DNA of 64,000 nt from Lonicera japonica (lineage: Eukaryota > Streptophyta > Magnoliopsida > Dipsacales > Caprifoliaceae): positions 11,675,173 through 11,739,172 of the forward strand of contig CM038471.1 in assembly GCA_021464415.1 (NCBI GenBank), given 5' to 3'. How positions within the stretch are numbered: the first letter of the stretch is position 1; each line of letters opens with the position of its first letter. The notes under the pieces were generated by a model, which was not told the origin of the DNA, searched no databases, and saw only the letters and a program-made list of their open reading frames with translations. A program made the position numbers and the translations under genes. Positions 35,616 through 46,683 of this stretch are shown here, piece by piece.

Positions 35616-36027
35616 CTTGTCACGGCCGAAAACCGTGACAATTTCAATAATAGGGAAAAACCTTGGTTCGGATCTAGACCGAAACAATATAGAGTATACG
35701 TGGCTCACATTGTAACGGTTTAAAACCATGACAATTACGAGAAAGTAGGGCTCATATTGTGACGGTTTGGAACCGAAACAAACGTCCAAACTAGTGTCGG
35801 TTTAAAATCGAGACACGTTTTGACTTTGTCCCAGTTTGAAACTGTTACATATTGAACCATTACCGTGCCCCATATCCCTTTAGAGAACCGTGACAATTGG
35901 TTGTTGTAACGGTTTTTGGCCGACATACCTTTCTTTGTCACCGTGCTAAATGTCACGGTCTTAAACCATGACAAAGCCTATTTGTTATGGTTTAAAACCG
36001 TGACTATTCGGGTTTTTTGGTTTAGTG
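35616..36027. repeat. right terminus and subterminal repeats of the 18-kb CACTA
   Basis: About ten inverted or direct copies of a core near GTCACGGTTTTAAACCGTGAC are packed into 0.4 kb, ending TTTTTTGGTTTAGTG. The core matches the left end at 18.0-18.2 kb. Confidence 0.85.
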
Positions 36028-36030
36028 ACA

Positions 36031-37409
36031 ACTCAATAAGAAAATCCTTCAACTCCAAACTAAAGAAAATCAAACTTCTTGCAAACATGAATATACACAA
36101 TGTAATTCAATTTGTAAGTCACTTTTAACATTAAATCCACCCTATGAATTATCATACCTAGGCCTCTTCCCATTTCCTGCAACAAAAATAAATTACTACC
36201 CGACATGTACTACCGACCCACTTGGTCCGCACATGCCCTCGGCCACAGCACACACGCATCTTCATCATGTGTGTGTACCAAAAATACCACCACTCTTGGT
36301 ATTTTGGATACATTATTGCACTAACTGTAGGATAACTCATCCCAGCCGACTCCACCACAACTCATACATATATAACCATAACAATAATATATATCTCATG
36401 TAAATATCAATTTCCCAAGGCTTCAAATACCTTTTTCTCATGTTCATTCAACACATATATAGTCATAAGCTACTAAATATTAAAGAATTCTTAATCAACA
36501 AGATTGACAACTAATAAGATAAATAAATAAAGATAACTACAAAGAAAATAAATTTTTAAGTACTACATATGAATTATAAGGGGATGCCATATTTATTTAT
36601 CTTATTTAATGAATTCTTAATAACCATCAAGTCCACTGTTTTTATAAAAATCACCCAGATTAGAATAAATAACATTAGACTCTAAAATTTACAAAGTATA
36701 TTAAAAACACATTAAAATTACTCTATGATTTATTTCATCATTTTTGAGTGAGTTTTAGGAAGCTAAATAAATTGTTGAAACAGTAAACACAGTGCTGTCA
36801 GTACAGAGGGCAGATTGCTTTCTTAACTTCAAAAATTCACACACAGAAATTTATAAGTCCTTTTCAATAAATTTTTGATATGTTGTTCCTCCACGAGTCT
36901 ATTTTAATCTCCAAGTGGAATTTCTAATTTTCATCTTGTAGTTTATGAGTTATAAATGTTTTAGTACAGTAAGGTCAGATTTGACAGATTTACAGAGATA
37001 AACTAAATATGACACGAAAAATAGTAAATAAACTATACTAACTCCAAATAAAACATATGTGACCCATAGAGATGTATACTATAACATACAAAAAATCTTC
37101 TGAGGAAAATGAGGTTTTCTTAAAGGTTAGAAAATTCGTTTTTCAAATAGTATATCAGATTTTCGTCACTTAACATTAGATTTTTAGTGTCAAACTTTAT
37201 AAATTCATAACTTATTCATTTCTTAACCAAATTTTATAATCTAGATATGCATTCAAAGGTAATTTCATGATCTATCAAGTAAAAATATTTTTGAGTCTAG
37301 AATATTACACTTCTAAAAAAGAAAAATGAAATATTCAAGAAGGCTCACAATCTAATATTTTACAAATATAGGTAACTACTAGTATTTTTCTTATCATAAT
37401 GGTGACCAC
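36031..37409 (-). repeat. middle segment of the split solo LTR
   Basis: There is no coding content. The stretch connects the CACTA right end to the copia element and belongs to the gypsy-type solo LTR by continuity of the flanks. Confidence 0.6.
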
Positions 37410-37414
37410 CTCTT

Positions 37415-37667
37415 TGAAAGACTTTGAAATAGCGTGAAAAGCTTACATCAACCAATATGGTTGCAGCTGTGTATTTATATTGATTGTATTGATAAGTACA
37501 AGTTTGAAAAAACAGAAAGCTGTTCCTGCAAATCAGGATTTCAGCTATTAAGAGATAGAGTTCTATACAATACAAAACTCCTCATTCAAATGAACCAGAG
37601 GATAAAGAACTATCATTCAAATTCAAAATCCCCAGTAGCTTTATCCACATCAGACCTTGGTCTAACA
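37415..37667 (-). repeat. 3' LTR of the copia element
   Basis: It is 253 bp and identical by eye to the copy at 42011-42263. The polyprotein frame runs into it and stops at 37613. Confidence 0.95.
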
Positions 37668-40600
37668 GCCCCCCTCAAGCTGAGTGGTCCTTGGAGAACA
37701 GGAAGCTTGAAAACAAGAGCCTTGAACCGAGAAGAACTGAGACCTTTAGTGAACAAATCAGCGACCTGATCTTGGGAACAAATATAATTAACATGTAACT
37801 CACCACGAATTACTTTCTCTCGAACATAGTGGTAATCAACTTCTAAATGCTTAGTCCGAGAATGAAAAACCGGATTGGAAGCAAGTGCAATAGAAGAAAC
37901 ATTATCACACCATAGGGTAGGCGTAGGTAAGAAAATACACAAATCTCGGAATAAGGAGCGTAACCAAGATAACTCGGCAGCAGTATAAGCTAATTGCCTG
38001 TACTCGGCCTCCGAACTAGAACGTGAAATGGTCTTCTGCTTCTTTGAGCTCCAAGAAATTAAGTTAGAACCAAAATAGACACAAAAACCACCAGTAGAGT
38101 GTCTTGTATCAGGATCCCCTGCATAGTCAGCATCAGAATAAGCGTTCAATTCAAGGTTGCCAGGTTGATACCGAAGCCCATGATCATATGTTGCCTTCAA
38201 GTATCTCAGAATGCATTTCACTGCTTGCCAGTGCAGTGTTGTAGGGGAGTGCATAAATTGGCACACTTGGTTGACAGCATAAGATAAGTCTGGCCGAGTA
38301 ATTGTGAGGTATTGTAAGGCACCCACAACCTGACGATATTCAGAAGGATCCGCAAGAGTCTCACCACTGTGAAGACTCAGTTTCTGACCAGAAATACATG
38401 GTGTAGATATAGGCTTGCAATTCATAAAACCAGTGCGAGTAAGAAGATCAGAGGCATATTTCTTTTGCGTTAAATGCAACACGAAACCTTCATAAGTAGC
38501 CTCAATACCCAGGAAATAATTTAGACGACCCAAATCCTTCATAGAAAATAATTTTCCCAATCTCTGAATAAGCATCATAACCTGAGAAGAATTATTTCCA
38601 GTCACCAAAATATCATCTACATAAATAAGCAGAATAAGAAAGACACCATCATGTTTATATACAAATAAGCTGTAGTCACACTTAGATTCTTGAAACCCAA
38701 GTTGCAGTAGAAAATCACTGAACCGGTTAAACCAGGCTCGAGGTGCCTGTTTTAAACCATAAAGTGACCTCTGCAGCTTGCAAACGTGATTGGGATATTG
38801 CGAATCAACAAAGCCAGCCGGTTGCCTCATGTATACATCTTCGGTCAAAAAACCATGAAGAAATGCATTATGAACATCCAATTGACGAACATGCCATTTA
38901 TTAGACACAGCAAGCCCAAGAACTATACGAATTGTGGTGTGTTTAACCACAGGACTGAACGTCTCTGAATAATCAAGCCCTTCCTGTTGATGGAAACCAT
39001 TGGCCACCAAACGCGCTTTATAACGCTCAATAGATCCATCGGAGTGCCTTTTAATCTTAAACACCCACTTGTTGGGAAGAACATTCATGTGATGTTGAAA
39101 AGGAACCAAAGTCCACGTCCCACACCGTTGTAAGGCACTGAATTCTGTGGCCATAGCAGTTCTCCATTCTGCATGTTTAATAGCTTTGCTAAAACAAGAA
39201 GGCTCAACGTCTGTAGAGTCAACTTGTAGATGCAAAGCATACCGGGAAGATGGTTTTAAACTCCCTGTTTGGGATCGAGTCACCATTTGATGCGAAACAA
39301 GATGTGTAGATAGAGCAGTTTCAGTTGAAATGGTGGTAGTATCAGCATGTATGTCGGTGATGGGCGGTGGGATAGATGAAGTGGAAGCTTCTAACGGTAC
39401 GATAGATGGAGAGGATTCACGTATCACAATTAACTCTTGGACTGAAGGAGAAGATGTTAAAGTGTCACGACCTTTGTCTTGGCTTAGAGAAGATGAAGAT
39501 GGCAGTTGGGACAGTATAGGTTGTGGGCAGGGGCTTGGTACAAGATCATTAGGTGCTGTAATGGGCTCGGGGTAAACAAGATCAGGTTTAGTAATAGGAA
39601 AATTAAAGGAGATAGTAGAATCTGTACCTGAGGCAGAGAGGACACCTTGCCTAAGAGATGTGAGATCAAAATGTGCAAATGGGAAGGTACCTTCATCAAA
39701 CAGCACATGGCGAGACAAAAACAACCTACCTGTTATTAGATCTAGACATTTATAACCAAGATGATTAAGAGAATAGCCCATGAATACACACGAACGAGAC
39801 CGTGGCTGAAGTTTGTTTTGGTTATACGGACGAAGTAGAGGAAAGCAAGTGCACCCAAAAACTCGAAGAAATTCATAACTTGGATTGCGATTGAATAAAA
39901 TTTGATATGGACTCTTCTGTTGAAGAATTCTAGTGGGTAACCTATTTATTAGATACACAGCAGTTTGAAAAGCTTCTTCCCAATATTTTTGTGGCATGTG
40001 AGACTGAGTCAAAATTGCCAAACCTGTTTCGACTATGTGACGGTGTTTTCTTTCGGCCAAGCCATTTTGTTCTGGATGTTTTGGACAAGAGAACCTTTGA
40101 TGGATACCTTGAGATGACAAATATTGAGAAAAGGTCTTTTTGGTGTATTCTCCACCTTCATCACACTGCAATATTTTTATTTTATGGGATAGAAGATTTT
40201 CAACATGAGTTTTAAATTGAATGAAAAGTTGATGGACATCTGATTTATTTTTCATAGGAAAAATCCAAGAATAACGTGAGAAATCATCAACAAACAACAA
40301 GTAATATCGGAAACCTTTAATTGAATTAACTGGAGAACACCATACATCAGAGTGTACAAGTTGTAAAGGAAACTGTGACTCGGATGATGAAACACTAAAA
40401 GGTAATTTAGAACTCTTAGCTAATGGACACGAATGACAAAAGGAAAATTTAGAAGAACCACAAATGGGTACAATCTTATTCGAAATTAAATATTTTATTG
40501 TGGCAGACGCAGGATGTCCTAAGCGTGAGTGCCAAGTTTGTGCAGAAACTCTAGAACCTATGGAAGCCGCCAATGCCTGGATTGATGAAGGGGGTCGAAA

Positions 40601-41947
40601 CTGCAATGGATATAAGCCATTCTCACATCTCCCTTGGAAAAGCGTCCTCTGAGTTTTGAGGTCCTTGATTAGAAAAAAAGTAGGATAAATTAGAAAATAG
40701 CAATGGTTGTCAACTGTGAAACGGTGAACAGATAACAAATTGGACTGAGCATTAGGACAACGCAAGACATTTTTAAGAGAGAAATTTGTAGATGCCGTGA
40801 CAATTTTAGCATTTCCAGTATGAGTTATGCGTAAATCAGAGTCAGAACCTATACCATTAACTTGGTCATTGCCAACATATGCCTGAGCATTGGTGAGATT
40901 ACTAATTTCTGGTGTGATATGGGCATTGGCACCTGTGTCAACAAGCCAAGCATTTGAGGCAGATCGATTTGCAGTGTTAGACTGGGTGACCATTGCAGAG
41001 AGACGGCCTGCTGGAATTCGGCCCTCATATGCAGTATTCATCCTGTTAAAGCAGTCCAAAGCTTGATGGCCAGGCTTGTTACAAATTTGGCAAATAACAC
41101 GAACAGGGACTGAAGTAGAAGACTCCCTTAGAGAATTGAAAGATCGTTGATTAGGACAACTGGACCGAAATTGACCACGCCCAGGAGTAGCAGCAGAATT
41201 TCTGTTGGATGAAAAACCACGACCAGAAGTAAAACCACGGCCACGATTACCACGGCCACGTGAAGCAGCAAGTGCAGTAACTTCTGTGTTCAAATTAAGA
41301 ACAGGCTGTGACTGCTCCCCCAAACGTCGTTCAGCACTTAGTAGAAGAGCCTCCAAGGCTTCATAAGTGATTGGAGTATCACGGGCTTGTGCAGCACTGA
41401 CTGTGACTTCAAATGCAGTCCCAACATTATTCATAATGATGGAGACGAGATCACCATCTATAAGAGGACTTCCGGCAAGAGCCAAATTATTAGAAATCGA
41501 ATTGATTTTGTCCAAAAAATCAGAAATGGACATATCTCCCTTAGTAGTACGCAGCAACTCATTTCGCAAGTGTAAAATTCGATTTTGTGAGGTGGACGCA
41601 TAGCGACGCTCCAACGATTGCCAAGTCTAGCGTGAAGTGGAGGAAAGAGCGACAGTAGCCAATACTGCCGGACTCAATGAATTGTTGATCCAACTGAGAA
41701 TGGTCTGATCTTGTTGCACCCAATTGATATAAGCAGAGTTCAATTGAGAAGTATTTGTGGCTGGAGAATGTTTGGGCGGACATGGCACCGAGCCATCAAC
41801 ATAGCCAAAAAGATCACGGCTGCGAATAATGGGAGATATTTGAGCCAACCAAAGTGGATAGTTGGTTCTGTCGAGTTTAATGGTAATAATAGTGGAGACT
41901 GTAGGTGGAGCAGCATGATTGGGTGTGAGAGAATTGCTGGTAGCCAT
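37613..41947 (-). pseudogene. copia gag-pol polyprotein with a single internal stop
   Basis: The frame starts at an ATG at 41947 and ends in the 3' LTR at 37613, with one TAG at 41627-41629. The first 106 codons carry the copia gag N-terminus (KLDRTNYPLWLAQI). Counted from the Met at 41614, the 1333-residue remainder has a CCHC knuckle CQICNKPGHQALDC at 175-188 and an aspartic protease WLVDTGANAHIT at 223-234. The GAG pre-integrase HSRLGHP is at 362. The integrase spans 420-560, with HSDVW, CDEGGEY and HPEQNGLAERKH. Reverse transcriptase runs 849-1090, with YVDD at 998-1001. RNase H has SDADYAG at 1160 and SEAEY at 1201. All enzymatic motifs look intact. The stop alone blocks a full polyprotein unless it is read through. 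It is a retrotransposon, not a host gene. Confidence 0.95.
37668..37680 (-). promoter_or_regulatory. polypurine tract of the copia element
   Basis: The minus strand reads CTTGAGGGGGGC directly before the 3' LTR, in the position and with the composition of a plus-strand primer for reverse transcription. It overlaps the coding frame. Confidence 0.8.
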
Positions 41948-41998
41948 GAGAACAGAAGAGAACGAAAGAAAAAAAAATAAGGCGTCGTTAGACTAGAA

Positions 41999-42010
41999 GC
42001 TCTGATACCA
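41999..42010 (-). promoter_or_regulatory. primer-binding site of the copia element
   Basis: The minus strand reads TGGTATCAGAGC directly next to the 5' LTR. It is complementary to the 3' end of initiator methionine tRNA. Confidence 0.9.
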
Positions 42011-42263
42011 TGAAAGACTTTGAAATAGCGTGAAAAGCTTACATCAACCAATATGGTTGCAGCTGTGTATTTATATTGATTGTATTGATAAGTACAAGTT
42101 TGAAAAAACAGAAAGCTGTTCCTGCAAATCAGGATTTCAGCTATTAAGAGATAGAGTTCTATACAATACAAAACTCCTCATTCAAATGAACCAGAGGATA
42201 AAGAACTATCATTCAAATTCAAAATCCCCAGTAGCTTTATCCACATCAGACCTTGGTCTAACA
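42011..42263 (-). repeat. 5' LTR of the copia element
   Basis: It is 253 bp with TG...CA ends and holds the promoter of the element by position. A TATA-like AATATAAATACAC lies on the minus strand near 42070-42080. Confidence 0.9.
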
Positions 42264-42268
42264 CTCTT

Positions 42269-42896
42269 TTCTAAAAGCCTATTTAACTCAAGTTTGAAGA
42301 AGACGAAGTTCTCTCACCTCTATGAAGCTTTATTTTGGCCTTTCTTTAAGCTCTACTACCTTTTCTTCTCTCACCTTGCTTCTCTTTCTCTCTCTAAAAT
42401 TTCTCTCTATTTCTCTCTACATTTTTTTGTCTTGTGCTCTCTTTCTCTCTTTAAATTGAAGGATCGATAGTGTGTTGAAGAGGCTTACGGGATTTGTAAA
42501 GATTTAGTAATGATCCTCATCATTTGTCTTGGACATGGTGAGATATGTTTAGTACTTGGTTTACTAGAACAAGACAAGTGTCTTGCATGCAATGCCTTCT
42601 CATTTAAAATATGTGTATTTTATCTACTTTTGGTGCATTAATAGACACAATAATTTACGCTCTTACTATATTTGTACTCCTCGTCATTGTACTAGAATAA
42701 CTCATTTAATTAATGTACACCTAACAATACAAATTAAGATCTAACACAATTTATTTTGAGCTCTCTACTTAAATTATTGTTGTATCTTATAACATGTACA
42801 CTAATTATTATAGACACTAAATTCATATTTTAAAACAAAGTAAACACTACAACACAAAATTTATTCAAATGAATTTATTAAATATGGGTCACTACA
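42269..42896 (-). repeat. 5' segment of the split solo LTR
   Basis: The LTR start TGTAGTGACCC is at 42896 on the minus strand. No coding frame. A pyrimidine-rich stretch lies at 42.34-42.46 kb. Confidence 0.65.
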
Positions 42897-42901
42897 TTGG
42901 G

Positions 42902-43503
42902 GTACTTAGTATTTGGATATTTTTGGTTTTTATGTATTGGAGTTTCTATTTGTGTTTGGATATTTTCATATTTAGTGATTGGATAATTTTGTATTTAGTG
43001 CTTGACTGACATTCGATTGCGCTAGGTAACTAATTTTCACTAGCTATGTAATATATTCAAGCTGCAATCTAGGATTCTAGTTACATGGTGCACGAAATTG
43101 AAACATTTTTTTTCCAGTATTTTGTGTTACTAATGGTTTTTGTCTGTTACTGTATTCGGAATACTTTAATCAACATTCTAAAAAGTGTTGCAAAGTCCGT
43201 AATGGTTTTTGTCCATTACTATGAAAAAATTATTAAATAAATAAATACCATACAGTAACAGTTTTTTAATTGTAGTAACATATAAAAAGTGAGATAAAAA
43301 ATAATTTATTAACGGTTTTCATGACGTATGTGAAGGTTAAAATCCGTTACAGATATAATTATAATAATGGTTAATTAATAATTTCAGTAGCGGTTATTAT
43401 CTGTTACTAGAGCAACTGCCATTGGATAATAATGGTTTTTATGTCTACAAAATTTATTAGTAATGCAAAATGTCTATTACAAAATGCCTGTTTTGGTGTA
43501 GTA
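42902..43503. mobile_element. right end of an older CACTA element
   Basis: The sequence ends GTTTTGGTGTAGTA at 43503, one base off the CACTA terminus TTTTGGTGTAGTG. Before it lie many inverted copies of a core near TAATGGTTTTTGTCCATTAC (43.12-43.45 kb), typical subterminal repeats. The stretch resumes directly after the solo LTR duplication. So it should be continuous with the TNP1-like relic at 15.7-17.3 kb. The left end of this older element was not found. Confidence 0.65.
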
Positions 43504-44339
43504 TTAGAAATAATTTTCTATTCTAAAACCCACGTTAATTCCAATCATAATAGCATGCCATCATAATCATAATACCATTTTTTGATCAGGTGAGTTTTAG
43601 GTCTAACGTTATGAAATCGTAACATGCATATGGGGATCATTTGTCAATCATCAAATTAAAGTCATAACAAGCCTAAATCAGCCAAAAAAAATAAATGAAG
43701 AAATTCTAGCCCAAATCTTATGCATGTATACAATCAAGAATTTATACCAAAATCCCCAATTTTGTGAAGAAATAGATTATGCAACAGATAATGCAACACA
43801 TAATAGTTCAGAAAGAGTTTTGGTACCAGTGTTCCTACCTCTAAGAAGATGAATCCACAAGATTGGAAGGTTGATGATGTTGATTAAAGGCTGAGCCTCA
43901 AGTTCCCTAAGCTTTTATAGCTCTAATGGAGGAAATTATGTGTATAAGATGAAGAAGATGGTGAAGAATCAACAAAATCTAGCCCAAATCTTGAGTTGAT
44001 GAAGAAATCCACCATGGATCAATCCTCACAAATCCCCCTATCTATCTCTCTATAGCTCCTCATGTCTGTTTTGGGGTGAAATGGGGGTGGAAGGCTCGAG
44101 ATTGGGTTTAAATAAGGGAAAAATTGGGTCAAAGCCCTAAAAATTAAATTTTTTACAAAATTGGGGCCTGGAAATCGACTCCCCCAATTTGGGGTAGTCA
44201 ACTACATGCTTCTAGAATGTATGCTTTTTTTGGTTTAGCTATTTTGCCATATACTCAGCTTTGTACCTATTTTTGACCATTGGGGATTGAGAATTGGGTT
44301 TGGGCCAAAACATGAAAGTCATATATAATTGAATTATTT
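43504..44339. other. repeat-like sequence without a recognised gene
   Basis: The phrase TAGCCCAAATCTT recurs at about 43.71 and 43.98 kb. The stretch 43.9-44.2 kb looks like part of an LTR or transcribed leader, with GGGTTTAAATAAGGG on the minus or plus side. No ends were defined. Confidence 0.35.
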
Positions 44340-45441
44340 TTCCATGAATAGGGTTGTTAGAGGATAAAGTGGATTTAAAAATACTTTTGAAAAATGTCTA
44401 AGAGATAATGAATAATTCAATATCAAGGAAACAAGCAAGTAATATAATCTCAATATAAAACAATAAAGATAAATAAGAAGCTTGAGTTTAGAAGGTTGAA
44501 ATCGTAGAACACAAAATCGTTTTGTTCACTCGGTTTGATTGTTTAGACCATACGTCCGCGACCGAGTAGTTCTTCCAAAAAGTTCCACTAACTGAATTTC
44601 TTACAAGTGAAAATTAAACCTTTTACAAGTGCATTCTTATCACTACACTTACACAAGAAACACTCTTGCTCTATATTTGCCAAGAAATTGGTATAATTTA
44701 TTGTGTTAATTTATAATTTAGAGAGCGTAAAATATTATTAATATTTATATGTTTAATGTTTTTCAGGTGCTAGAAAAGAATTGAAGAAGATTGAGAAAAA
44801 TAAAGAAATTAAAGTAAGTGAAGACACATAAAGTTGGTCAATACTTCTGGATGTATAACTTTTTACTTGGAACTCCAAATAATGCGTTTCCTGAGCCTAA
44901 TTTGAAGAGAATTTTGAGACCTACAACGTTGAATTTTTTCAAATTCAATCATCTCAGAGTCCAAAATTGCGACGTAAAATTCAACAGTTAAAAATAGCGA
45001 AAATTTAAAGTGTACTTGAATAAATGGGCCCAAGTTCACTCATCAAATATGGAAAAAAAAAGAGAGAGAAAGAAATAGCCATCCAGATGTTAATATAAGG
45101 GGCCCATGATCCAAAAATTCTTGTGCAACACAAGTCAACTAATAATGGGCCAAGCCAATTAAGCCCACTAAATTAAAGTAAGCCCTAAAGCATTAAAATG
45201 GAAATTATAAATTGATAGGATGGCCTTGCAATTCGAGGAGCAGCCAACAGCACAATAGCCGAGCCTTTCTTCTTTTCAATTATTTCGTTTTATTTTTCTT
45301 TAGCTTTATTAAATTCAAGACTTTAAAGATTTGAAGACTTAATTTATTTAATTAATGTCAAGTAATATTTTTTTAATCTTATTTGCTAATTAATTTTATT
45401 CATGCTAGCATAAATTTGTGTTAGGATTAAAATGAGTATTT

Positions 45442-45480
45442 ATACTATTAATAAAGCGTGAATAGTGTTTTTGGTGTGCT
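45442..45480 (+). mobile_element. Helitron-like 5' terminus (degenerate)
   Basis: TTTATACTATTAATAAAGCG, preceded by A, matches the Helitron 5' end at 45903 except for the first bases. The next 200 bp also resemble the sequence after 45903. It is probably the end of a related or duplicated Helitron. Confidence 0.5.
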
Positions 45481-46683
45481 AGTTTAATTACTAAAACACC
45501 TCTATATACTAAGAAAATAAGTAAAATACAACACAAGGAGTTAAACCCGTGACTTTACATATAAAACAACTACACATTATCACTTGGTCAAACACAATAT
45601 TTGGTTATAAATGTGTTACCACTTGACTAACGCTTTTCATTTGTGTCCCTATACAATTGTTGAAATACCCTACCCATTCTCTTTCCCTCTTTACAATTTA
45701 GTAAATTTCCTTAAGTGGTGTTGCATTCTCGAGTTTCTCCACATTATTCTCACGAATTTCACCCTTTATCTCTTAGCACGATTTATCAAATACTTTTGCT
45801 AAAAGAAAAAAAAAACTATTTTTACTCTAGTTCTAAAGGCATGTGTGAGATATAATAGTATCATATAATATTTTTTTCCCTTTAAAGTACATAGTCTTAT
45901 AATCTACTATTAATAAAGCGTGACGAAGGTTTTTGGTGTGTCAGTTGAATTATCAAAATATCCCTCTATACTAAGAAAAAAATAAAACTTCATTACAAGA
46001 TTTGAACTTATTATCTCACACACAAAAGGAACTACAATTTATCACTTGAATAAATACAATAATTTATCATAAAAGTGTTACCACTTAAACAAACCCTTTT
46101 CTAGTATCTCTATTCAATTATTAAAGTATCCTCCCCATTCTCTTTCCTTATTTCCTATCAAGGATAATTTAGTAAATTATTTTTTCTTTAAATCATACTC
46201 TTAAATATCATATAGTTACAACACATTAGGTCAAATTAATTTGGATTGGAACAAATTTGAGTTTAAGTAGAGGTGGCAATTCATGTTTTTTTTGTCATGT
46301 TTGGGCTTGAGATAGCATGACACGAGGTTTTATTATTTTTATGAAATACAAACACAACTTACTGAATACATAACATGAGTGATGGATATTATTACAAATT
46401 TTGGGTCTACACGTCATAACACAAGTAGAACTGTTGATTTTCTCTAATTAGATATAATACCACCTAATTAACATGACAAAGCACGATTAACACAACATAA
46501 AGTCCTAATAAATCTATACTATCAAATGACTGAATTACCCTTCTCTATAGTGCTATTCTCCCTTTGTCACTTATAGGATTATTTGGTAAATTCATACCAA
46601 TTCATTTTCCTCGCATCCACTACCCCACTAACTACCTACACATCATCATCTTTCCTTGAGCCACCTCTTTTCAAAATTAACTT

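Larger units (their letters stand above)
18001..36027 (+). mobile_element. CACTA (En/Spm) element, 18 kb, with TNP2 and TNP1-like genes
   Basis: The left end reads CACTACACCAAATGG. The right end reads TTTTTTGGTTTAGTG, which is CACTAAACCAAAAAA in inverse. ACA flanks both sides (17998-18000 and 36028-36030). Both subterminal regions carry repeated ACGGTTTTAAACCG and TGTCACGGTTT cores, which tie the two distant ends together. Inside are a TNP2-type transposase (22.2-25.8 kb), a TNP1-like gene (26.7-28.4 kb), minus-strand exons of unknown origin, a fimbrin exon and a nested gypsy element. Without the gypsy insertion the element would be about 14.3 kb. Its own genes are broken, so it is not autonomous now. 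Confidence 0.85.
37415..42263 (-). mobile_element. Ty1/copia retrotransposon, near-intact, with identical LTRs
   Basis: Two 253-bp LTRs (37415-37667 and 42011-42263) start TGTTAGACC and end AAAGTCTTTCA on the minus strand. By eye I found no difference between them. CTCTT flanks the element (37410-37414 and 42264-42268). The primer site TGGTATCAGAGC abuts the 5' LTR and a G-rich polypurine tract abuts the 3' LTR. One gag-pol frame fills the interior, broken by a single stop. The short LTRs and gag sequence resemble the Ale/Retrofit lineage. Identical LTRs mean a very recent insertion, the youngest in the window. Confidence 0.95.
17398..42896 (-). mobile_element. Ty3/gypsy-type solo LTR (about 2.6 kb), split by nested insertions
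   Basis: Read on the minus strand, the LTR begins TGTAGTGACCC at 42896 and ends GGGTCGTGACA at 17398, the usual ends of gypsy (chromovirus-like) LTRs. TTGGG flanks both sides (17393-17397 and 42897-42901), a 5-bp target duplication. No primer site or internal genes of its own are left, so it is a solo LTR. It survives as three pieces: 17398-18000, 36028-37414 and 42264-42896. Between them lie the 18-kb CACTA (duplication ACA) and the copia element (duplication CTCTT). The termini and the duplication only make sense once those two insertions are removed. Confidence 0.75.

Noticed and set aside
39330..39575. Open frames on the plus strand under the copia polyprotein
   Set aside because: Antisense shadows of the long gag-pol frame.
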